Assembly (NCBI RefSeq): GCF_900185595.1
Contig: NZ_FYBH01000130.1
Location: forward strand, 1-50,686
DNA length: 50,686 bases
Direction of reading: 5' to 3'
Source of the DNA: Calothrix rhizosoleniae SC01
Lineage (GTDB): Bacteria; Cyanobacteriota; Cyanobacteriia; Cyanobacteriales; Nostocaceae
Part shown: one piece after another, positions 44,930 through 50,686 of the stretch
How positions within the stretch are numbered: position 1 is the stretch's first letter
Layout: the number at the start of each line of letters is the position of its first letter
The notes under the pieces: model-generated
Seen by the model: only the letters and a program-made list of their open reading frames with translations
Databases searched by the model: none
Told to the model about the DNA's origin: nothing
Program-made: the position numbers and the translations under genes

Positions 44930-45781
44930 TTAGCGAAATCTCTGAACAATGGATTTTATTTTTGTTTTCAATCCACGATCTATTTTATTACCCCCTAGCC
45001 TATTTGCTGCGTTAATATACTGTTGCTTCTGTTCTTCTTGTTCTTGCCAACGGTCAAATTGGGGATGGTAAACTTCGTTAAAAAAGCGTTGATGTTCGGG
45101 GGTTAGTCCCTCAATTACCTCTGGTGCAAAGCTCGGTTTGTGATGGCGGACATTGATATGGTTATAGGCGCAGAAAATTGCAATTCGGGGGTTATGGGGA
45201 TTATTCCAAAAGTCGGCGGAATGGCGCACAGCTTCGGAAAACACTACTAAGGAGCCGGGAGGACAGCTATAACTCTCCCAAATACCAGAATCCTTGGCAT
45301 CCAGGCTAGTTTCAGTGGAGTTGCGAATATTGTAATTAGCTTTATGGCTACCAGAGATGAAACAGGTTCCGCCTTTTCCTTCTAATACCTCACCCAATTC
45401 CCAAACCACCCTAGTCATACCAGCATAAATACGTCCGTCATGGAAATTGTATGCATAGTTGGGGTTAGTAGTGCGTCTCCCTGCATGGGGCCTCCATTCA
45501 CCTTCTCCCTGTTGACGATAGCTGAGAAAAGTACTTTCTAAGCGTATCCTTTCTGTTTTGCTATCAATTACATCGTGCAACACATCCATAACTGCTGGAT
45601 GATCGATGAACCTTTCAAAAGCACCCCCCGGTAAGGAACGCTGGTGGGGAGGTAAGGAATCTGGCTCATGCTTTTGGCGGAGAACAAATTCTTTTAGTTC
45701 CTCAACCTCACCTTGTGAAAGAACACCAGGCTTGACAATGTAACCTTTGAGATCAAAAATAATGCGATCGCGTTGGTTCAC
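44930..45781 (-). CDS. Phytanoyl-CoA dioxygenase-family protein with H-x-G motif
   Basis: 283 residues, GTG start at 45781. Fold and family: FLSYRQQGEGEWRPHAGRRT, YNFHDGRIYAGMTRVVWELG, KGGTCFISGSHKANY and GSLVVFSEAVRHSADF. By spacing, the iron site is H99 and distal H187 (88 apart, as in human PhyH), with R199 (NPRIAIF) for 2-oxoglutarate. The third ligand, Asp in H-x-D, is Gly101 here (H99-A100-G101). In Fe/2OG halogenases the same carboxylate is replaced by Ala or Gly to leave room for halide. The same HxG text may be a property of a wider PhyH subfamily, so activity is open. SnoaL-like gene follows. Confidence 0.85.
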   Translation of the reverse strand: MNQRDRIIFDLKGYIVKPGVLSQGEVEELKEFVLRQKHEPDSLPPHQRSLPGGAFERFIDHPAVMDVLHDVIDSKTERIRLESTFLSYRQQGEGEWRPHAGRRTTNPNYAYNFHDGRIYAGMTRVVWELGEVLEGKGGTCFISGSHKANYNIRNSTETSLDAKDSGIWESYSCPPGSLVVFSEAVRHSADFWNNPHNPRIAIFCAYNHINVRHHKPSFAPEVIEGLTPEHQRFFNEVYHPQFDRWQEQEEQKQQYINAANRLGGNKIDRGLKTKIKSIVQRFR

Positions 45782-45853
45782 TTTACACTTTCCCCCTAAA
45801 AAACAGTTACTTGATATCAGCTATTTTTATCTTACAGAAATCTCTATGTATTT

Positions 45854-46858
45854 TCACTGAGATAGCTTTGGTGTAAATATGAGATAAGTTCCTCCCAAGC
45901 CTTCAACAATTGTCCGGGTATTGCTGGTCATCATTTTCTGGTAGGTATCAGCCTCGGTTCCCGGTGGACTAAGTGTATCGCTGTATAACTTTCTGGGGGA
46001 AATTTTCACCCCTGCTTGTTGAGCCACGGTATTAATTGACTGAGATTCAACGGTGGCTTCGGGGAAAATTGTCATGACTCTGGCTTTTTTCAGACCTTTA
46101 ACTAGTGTTTTTATTCGTCCAGCAGTAGGTTTTTTATTGGTATTAATATTATTCACAGAACCCGATACAGAAAAGCCATAAGCCTTGGCATAATAAACCA
46201 TAGAATTACGAGCTGTAATTAACTGACGTTGCTTGCTAGGAATAGTTGCAATCCGCGATTTAATCCATTGATTTGCTTGAGATAATTCTACTTTTAAGGC
46301 TGTGGCATTTTTTTGATAAATCTGGGCATTTTGGGGAATAACTTGACCTAAGAAGCTACTAATTACATCCACCATTCTCATGCCATTTTTTATATCATGC
46401 CAAATGTAGGGATTGGCTTGCTTGCGGCGATTAATACTGACGTATAATGGTTTTTTAACGGCAAATTGAGCAACTGCTACCTTGGGGGCACGATTTTTAC
46501 TAGATTTAATGGCTCTAATAATATTTGGTTCTAAATTATAGCCATTATAAAAAATTAATTTAGCTTGATTAATAGCTTGTTGATCTGTAGCTTTGACTTG
46601 ATAAATATAGGGGTCAGTATTAGGGGGTATTAAGCAATTAAGATTAATTGTTTGACCGGCAATTTTATCTGTTAAGTCGCAAATAATATTAGTAGTGGCA
46701 ATCACTTGGGGTAAAGTATTCTTAATTGGTGTATTTTGGGTTGTGGTAACGGAAACAAAACCGGATGTATTACCTATATTATTACAGCCCAACAATCCCC
46801 AACTGAGAACAAATAGGATTAAATATAAACGATGATTTACACGTAATTTATTTGACAT
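45854..46858 (-). CDS. ZnuA/MntC-like metal-binding lipoprotein with altered ligands
   Basis: 334 residues from ATG 46858. Lipobox LLGC (C25). The TroA/ZnuA fold is clear: VIATTNIICDLTDKIAG, FYNGYNLEPNIIRAIK, IWHDIKNGM, YQKNATALKVELSQANQWIK, IFPEATVESQSI, LYSDTLSPPGTEADTYQKMM. However, the usual metal ligands are changed: the first His of DPHxY is Tyr84, the His of (N/D)PHxW is Tyr151, and the His/Glu of LVTxH is Arg217 (LITARNS). Only Asp294 and a nearby Glu267 remain. No ABC permease or ATPase gene is adjacent. It may bind another metal, another ligand, or none. Confidence 0.88.
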   Translation of the reverse strand: MSNKLRVNHRLYLILFVLSWGLLGCNNIGNTSGFVSVTTTQNTPIKNTLPQVIATTNIICDLTDKIAGQTINLNCLIPPNTDPYIYQVKATDQQAINQAKLIFYNGYNLEPNIIRAIKSSKNRAPKVAVAQFAVKKPLYVSINRRKQANPYIWHDIKNGMRMVDVISSFLGQVIPQNAQIYQKNATALKVELSQANQWIKSRIATIPSKQRQLITARNSMVYYAKAYGFSVSGSVNNINTNKKPTAGRIKTLVKGLKKARVMTIFPEATVESQSINTVAQQAGVKISPRKLYSDTLSPPGTEADTYQKMMTSNTRTIVEGLGGTYLIFTPKLSQ

Positions 46859-46937
46859 GAAATTAAAAAATGAGTAAGGGAAATAATTTGTCAGGTGGAT
46901 ACTGCCCACCTGATATTTATGGCGAAAGTTTACATAA

Positions 46938-47906
46938 TTATCTAGAATCTCTCATTTTATTTATTTCTCGCTGCAATTCTTCAATTTGTTGGCGTAAATT
47001 TTCTACCTCTTCTTGATTTTCCCCATCTCCAACTTCTACATCCACAGCACCAGATGCGGGAGATTTTTTGTAATTTCCTTGCTTGATTTGCTCATACTCC
47101 TGAGAAACTGACCAATCCCGTAAATAACGCACCCTTTCTACAGGAAAAGGATGGGTCAGCATCATCCCTTGAGCACCATTGTAAAGTAAAAATTTATATA
47201 CTTGATTCAAGCTATCATCATCCAAAGCTTGATAATTATCTGACTGATTAATGAATTCTTGTAAACTACATTCATTGGCATATTTGTGACTACCACCAGA
47301 AAGCTTCATCATTGATAACATTACTGGTTCCAAGTCATCCATCACCAATAATGCCGCCCTATCTGCCGATAACTCTGCTTTACGCCGCCATTCAAAAAAA
47401 GCAAAAATTAAACCAGTGCTGACAAAATTACCTAAGCCAAATGTGACATCACCCAAGAAGGCTGCCGCATTCATCATCCACAGCGCCATCTGGATTAAAA
47501 TAGTATGACCACATTTAATATGTCCTAATTCATGGGCTAGTACAGTCCGAATTTCGGCTTCATTAAGCAAATCTAGTAAACCTGTATTAATGACGATGAA
47601 AGGATGTTCTTGTCCCAGAGCGTAGCTATTTACCTGGGGATCTTGGGCGACAAATAGGGCGGGTTCTGGATAAATATCCAAATCTCGAACACATTCCCTA
47701 AATATCTGGTAAATAGTAGAGTATTGGCGAGGTCCAACTTGAATGGAGTTACCCATCAGCGAAATAAACTGGGGACGCTCATAAATAAACTCCACGAATT
47801 TACCGGCAATTAAATCAAATCCTGGTAAGCTGCGTAATGCTTGTTCGGCTTGAATGTCCAAAGGGTGCTTGAAGGCTTCGCTAGAAATTCCTGTGTATGT
47901 TGCCAT
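46938..47906 (-). CDS. M48-family zinc metallopeptidase
   Basis: 322 residues. The catalytic motif H125-E126-L127-G128-H129 (VLAHELGHIKCGHT) and third ligand E178 (RRKAELSADRAAL) are intact. The segment around ~137-172 is hydrophobic, so it may be membrane-associated. The N-terminus MATYTGISSEAFKHPLDIQA is soluble with no signal, and the C-terminal ~45 residues are an acidic coiled coil (EEVENLRQQIEELQREINKM). Related HtpX/YcaL-type proteases act in membrane-protein or lipoprotein quality control. It lies 79 bp upstream of the ZnuA-like gene on the same strand. Confidence 0.93.
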   Translation of the reverse strand: MATYTGISSEAFKHPLDIQAEQALRSLPGFDLIAGKFVEFIYERPQFISLMGNSIQVGPRQYSTIYQIFRECVRDLDIYPEPALFVAQDPQVNSYALGQEHPFIVINTGLLDLLNEAEIRTVLAHELGHIKCGHTILIQMALWMMNAAAFLGDVTFGLGNFVSTGLIFAFFEWRRKAELSADRAALLVMDDLEPVMLSMMKLSGGSHKYANECSLQEFINQSDNYQALDDDSLNQVYKFLLYNGAQGMMLTHPFPVERVRYLRDWSVSQEYEQIKQGNYKKSPASGAVDVEVGDGENQEEVENLRQQIEELQREINKMRDSR

Positions 47907-48120
47907 TTGTCGAGGTAATTAGTAATGAATCAGTGGGTGAAAACTCCGGAATAATTGCCAAAGTACTGTTTGTAATTGGGTTAGGCAAAATTTTTATAGA
48001 GGGGATGTTTCGTAGTTTAACAACTGATACAAGGAAACTGTCACACCCCTAAAGGTGACAAGATACATAATAGGAGTGGGGAGATTGGACGTAAAAATGA
48101 CTTTATGGGACTAAAAGCTT

Positions 48121-49683
48121 GTGATTGAGGCAGAAGTTCATTTATCATTACATAACTTCCTGCGATCGCAGGCAGGTGTACCTTCTTGGCATCATCATCT
48201 GACGATGGCGAGGTTAGTAGCACGTACTTTACGGACTGGACGTAGCTCTTTAATTCAAGTGGGAGCTACTTGTGGTTATCAAGGACGTTATCGCACTAGT
48301 TTTGTCGCCTCAGCTTTGATTTGGCATGGTGCTGTAATTATTGTGGCTCCTGAAGATGTGCAGCAAAGGTTGCTGAGGGTGGAAATTCCCAGGTTGCAGC
48401 AATGGTTACAAGTTAACAAGCCTATCTACACTCAGGATACTTTCCCTGGAGAAAATTTTTCTGGGTTGTTATTAATATCCCCCCAGGCTTGGCTACAAGC
48501 ACAGTTATCACCAGCAAATAACTTTCCTCGCCATATTCCCACAATTATTGATGGAGTGGATGATTTGGAAGATTGGGTACGCCAACAACTCACAGTCACC
48601 ATTCAACCCCCAGACTGGGAAAAACTGCAACTGGCTTGTCCCCAAGAAGCAGAAGTAATTCAAGCAGCTAAGGTACAACTCACCCATGAATTATTCCAGC
48701 ATCCCGCCAATCCTTATGAATGTTATGTCATCTCCTCAGCAGAAACAGAAATCTTACTCCGTCTTTACTCAGCCTTAGATATTCCCAATCTCCCAGAACC
48801 GTGGCAAAAATTCTGGGAATTATTCACTCATCTGACTCCCCACACCTCCCACACTCCCCACACTCCCCACACTTCCCTCTCCTGGACAACTATTGCCCGT
48901 CGTCAAGGTTTATTCTCTCTCCACTGTGCTCCCATAGAAGTTGATACATTGCTGGCACCGATTTGGCAAAGACAACCAGTAGTATTAATTGGTAGTGCCT
49001 TGGAACCAGATACAGAGGCTCCTTTATTCCGTCAACGTATGGGTTTAGAAGATGTAACTTGTTTAAATTTTTCTAGCGATCGCCAAACTGAAGCGATCCA
49101 ATTATATGTTCCCTACAAGTTACCTTTACCAAATACCCCAGAATTCCAACCAGCATTTATTCACAAAGTCCGCACTCTCATCTGTTTAAGTGCCACTGCA
49201 CCGGGATTAACAGTGATATTGGTGGGAGATGTCCCATTGAGGGCACAGGTAGCCGCAATTCTCGCTGCTGAATATGGTTCCCGAGTACAAGTGGAAAAAA
49301 CCTGCTTGGATGAAAACAGTATTCTGATCACCGGCTGGGAATTTTGGCGATCGCATCAAAATGTCTTACCATCACCCCATCTGTTAATTGTGGCAACCTT
49401 ACCCTTACCATCCTTAGAACATCCCCTGGTGGCTGGTAGAGTTGCCCACTACAAGCGATCGCACCAAGATTGGTTCCGGTTATATTTATTACCCACTGCC
49501 TTAAATGAATTACAACGCGCCATCGCTCCTGCGAGGGAAAGTCAAGGAATTGTCGCTTTATTGGACAGTCGAGTAGTTAATCGCAGTTATGGTGCTCAAG
49601 TTCTAGCGGCTTTGAGTCCCTTAGCTAGAATCAACTATTTAGATCCCAGCCTGTTTAGTAATAATGATCAAGATAATTCTTAA
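48121..49683 (+). CDS. DinG-like helicase relative with decayed ATPase motifs
   Basis: 520 residues, GTG start at 48121. The overall order matches the cyanobacterial DinG-related helicase family: N-terminal region, then P-loop position QVGATCGYQGRYRTSFVASA (46-65), then the Walker B position TIIDGVDDLEDW (141-152), and a helicase C-like part ending in PHLLIVATLPLPSLEHPLVA and FRLYLLPTALNELQRAIAPA. The P-loop lacks GxGKT and the DEAH box is DGVD, so ATP hydrolysis is doubtful. Residues 239-252 (TPHTSHTPHTPHTS) come from a heptamer-like DNA repeat inside the gene. It probably binds nucleic acid. Confidence 0.8.
   Translation: MIEAEVHLSLHNFLRSQAGVPSWHHHLTMARLVARTLRTGRSSLIQVGATCGYQGRYRTSFVASALIWHGAVIIVAPEDVQQRLLRVEIPRLQQWLQVNKPIYTQDTFPGENFSGLLLISPQAWLQAQLSPANNFPRHIPTIIDGVDDLEDWVRQQLTVTIQPPDWEKLQLACPQEAEVIQAAKVQLTHELFQHPANPYECYVISSAETEILLRLYSALDIPNLPEPWQKFWELFTHLTPHTSHTPHTPHTSLSWTTIARRQGLFSLHCAPIEVDTLLAPIWQRQPVVLIGSALEPDTEAPLFRQRMGLEDVTCLNFSSDRQTEAIQLYVPYKLPLPNTPEFQPAFIHKVRTLICLSATAPGLTVILVGDVPLRAQVAAILAAEYGSRVQVEKTCLDENSILITGWEFWRSHQNVLPSPHLLIVATLPLPSLEHPLVAGRVAHYKRSHQDWFRLYLLPTALNELQRAIAPARESQGIVALLDSRVVNRSYGAQVLAALSPLARINYLDPSLFSNNDQDNS
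48833..48876 (+). repeat. STRR-like tandem repeat inside the helicase-like gene
   Basis: CACACTCCC-type units, in frame within the coding sequence, give the TPHTSHTPHTPHTS segment. The same kind of pyrimidine repeat occurs in intergenic DNA upstream of dtd. Confidence 0.75.
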
Positions 49684-49753
49684 CATTATGATCCTTAGCC
49701 AGTGGGCAGACAAACGTTATGATCGACCATAAACAGCATTTGATTTTAAGAAC

Positions 49754-49969
49754 ATGGGCGAAGCAAAGCGTCGTAAAGCTGCATTAGGAGAAAACTACGG
49801 TCAAGAATCTCGCATCCTCCCTTGGGTTCCCATTACCAAAACCCAAGCAGATTTGTTTATGAAATTGACAACCAGGGGTAGTTGGTTGGGCATTGGTTTG
49901 ATGGTGGTAATTTGGCTAACCATCCGCTTTATTGGCCCAGCTTTTGGTTGGTGGCAAGTAGTAGATTAG
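49754..49969 (+). CDS. DUF2839 small membrane protein
   Basis: 71 residues. The opening MGEAKRRKAALGENYG is the hallmark of the cyanobacterial DUF2839 family, followed by one membrane segment (GSWLGIGLMVVIWLTIRFIG). Function unknown. It starts 71 bp after the helicase-like gene on the same strand and may share its transcript. Confidence 0.93.
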   Translation: MGEAKRRKAALGENYGQESRILPWVPITKTQADLFMKLTTRGSWLGIGLMVVIWLTIRFIGPAFGWWQVVD

Positions 49970-50377
49970 ACTGGTAATAAGTAATAAGTAATAAGTAATA
50001 AGTAATAAGTAATATTGCATAGTGCCAAAATAATACCATTTTGAAAAAAGAATGGGACAGATGTGTAGGGGCACGGCATCCACAATCTTTTGGTATATAA
50101 AATGATCTCACTGGTGCCGTGCCCTGACGAAGAATGTATGTGTCGTAAAGATTATTTGAATTGGTATAACCATGAAAAAAAATCTCCATTCTTCATAGAA
50201 ACAGAGACTAATAAATATGACTACTGATTGATTTTTCTAGAAACTTTTACCGCTCAAATTGCTACCTCTGTGATATTGACGTTGTTTTCTCAAACTTTTC
50301 ATTACCAACCTTGTTCTGATTTACGGCGAATTTTCTGAATAGTGAAAAAAATTATGATTTATCTAGCAAAAGTTGCT
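49970..50377. repeat. Intergenic repeats: GTAATAA run and repeat A copy 2
   Basis: 408 bp with no gene. A GTAATAA heptamer is tandemly repeated about five times (49974-50012). Repeat A copy 2 follows (50064-50162). The rest is AT-rich and unremarkable. Confidence 0.8.
50064..50162 (+). repeat. Dispersed repeat A, copy 2 (99 bp)
   Basis: Aligns without gaps to 22295-22393 with 11 differences; the inverted-repeat arms GGGCACGGCA and TGCCGTGCCC are conserved in both copies. Confidence 0.85.
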
Positions 50378-50686
50378 CTAACGATTGCCTCTTCTTGATT
50401 TCCAACGTTGACGGCGCTGCCGTTTCAACTCAACCATTTTCTTCCGTTGCTCGGATGTAAGTACTTCGCGAACTGCTAGATTTTTATCCAAACGCTTCCG
50501 TGATAACTGCTGACGAATACCTTGAATTTTGTTATGTTGTTCAATTAACTCTTCATTGGTAGCATTATCACTTGCTATGAGATTACCCATTTCCTCTTTG
50601 GCTGCTTTCATATCCTGATACAAACTTTGCATCTCTGGATCTTGTTTGGCTTCGTTGTAAATGCTTTTAATCTTTTCTACTTGCTG
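50378..50686 (-). CDS. Spy/CpxP-like periplasmic protein, partial
   Basis: The frame runs off the right edge of the window, so the N-terminus is missing; 102 residues are visible. It is highly charged and helical, with the family LTxxQ motif as VLTSEQRKKMVELK and an earlier helical repeat (VEKIKSIYNEAKQDPEMQSL). The C-terminus is very basic (KRQRRQRWKSRRGNR). Members such as Spy and CpxP are periplasmic chaperones or stress regulators; a signal peptide would be expected outside the window. Confidence 0.75.
   Translation of the reverse strand, partial: QQVEKIKSIYNEAKQDPEMQSLYQDMKAAKEEMGNLIASDNATNEELIEQHNKIQGIRQQLSRKRLDKNLAVREVLTSEQRKKMVELKRQRRQRWKSRRGNR

Noticed and set aside
48840-48880. Tandem repeat as a CRISPR
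   Set aside because: Units are under 10 bp with no spacers and lie in frame inside a coding sequence.

Overview
This window is a stretch of chromosome from a cyanobacterium, most likely a filamentous member of the Nostocales. Evidence for this: the photosystem II assembly gene psb28; a long-form ribosome hibernation factor of the LrtA type; several families I know mainly from cyanobacteria (DUF2839, a DinG-like helicase relative, Uma2, an Npun_F0813-like protein); very frequent GCGATCGC (HIP1) octamers; and intergenic heptamer repeats (STRRs) such as GGGAGCA and GTAATAA. No tRNA, rRNA, CRISPR array or prophage was seen. The exact genus cannot be read from the sequence.

Layout. 1-6.1 kb: a conserved unknown protein, a membrane protein followed closely by an HTH protein with an acidic middle, a creatininase-family hydrolase and miaB (+), then a HAD phosphatase that follows queG (-). 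Both miaB and queG act on tRNA anticodon-region modification. 7.3-10.3 kb (-): a signalling block with an RsbW-like anti-sigma kinase, a receiver-GAF-PP2C phosphatase 5 bp upstream of it, and a NarL-type regulator. 10.8-16.7 kb (+): a WecG/TagA glycosyltransferase, a small three-SLH secreted protein, dxs and mtnA. 17.4-22.1 kb (+): an RND efflux adaptor and permease. 22.1-22.7 kb is packed with small repeats. 22.7-28.3 kb: Uma2 protein, a probable ParE-type toxin remnant, an unknown membrane-anchored protein, lipB, hpf/lrtA, a PrxQ peroxiredoxin and an HGSNAT-like acyltransferase. 28.3-33.6 kb: a nonsense-interrupted small gene, an AI-2E family transporter, cysS, a COG0523 GTPase with a His-rich loop, dtd and psb28. 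33.7-37.7 kb: a moaB-like gene broken by TGA, an IS200/IS605-type remnant, a DUF1338 protein, a four-CBS protein and a stand-alone recombinase domain. 37.9-43.2 kb: argS, then a toxin-antitoxin zone (vapBC, a TacA-type antitoxin whose GNAT toxin is truncated, and a Phd/PIN pair). 43.2-50.7 kb: CAP-domain lipoprotein, SnoaL-like protein, a PhyH-type oxygenase, a ZnuA/MntC-like lipoprotein, an M48 protease, a DinG-like helicase relative, DUF2839 and a partial Spy/CpxP-like protein.

Most of the window is housekeeping. Two enzyme-family members have changed metal sites: the PhyH-type protein has H-A-G where H-x-D is expected, and the ZnuA/MntC-like protein has Tyr, Tyr and Arg where metal ligands are expected. 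There is also a consistent picture of recent gene decay (two single-nonsense pseudogenes, two toxin remnants, one transposon remnant) and a rich set of dispersed palindromic repeats. I did not find a clearly new multi-gene system; the altered metal-site proteins are the best candidates for new biochemistry.
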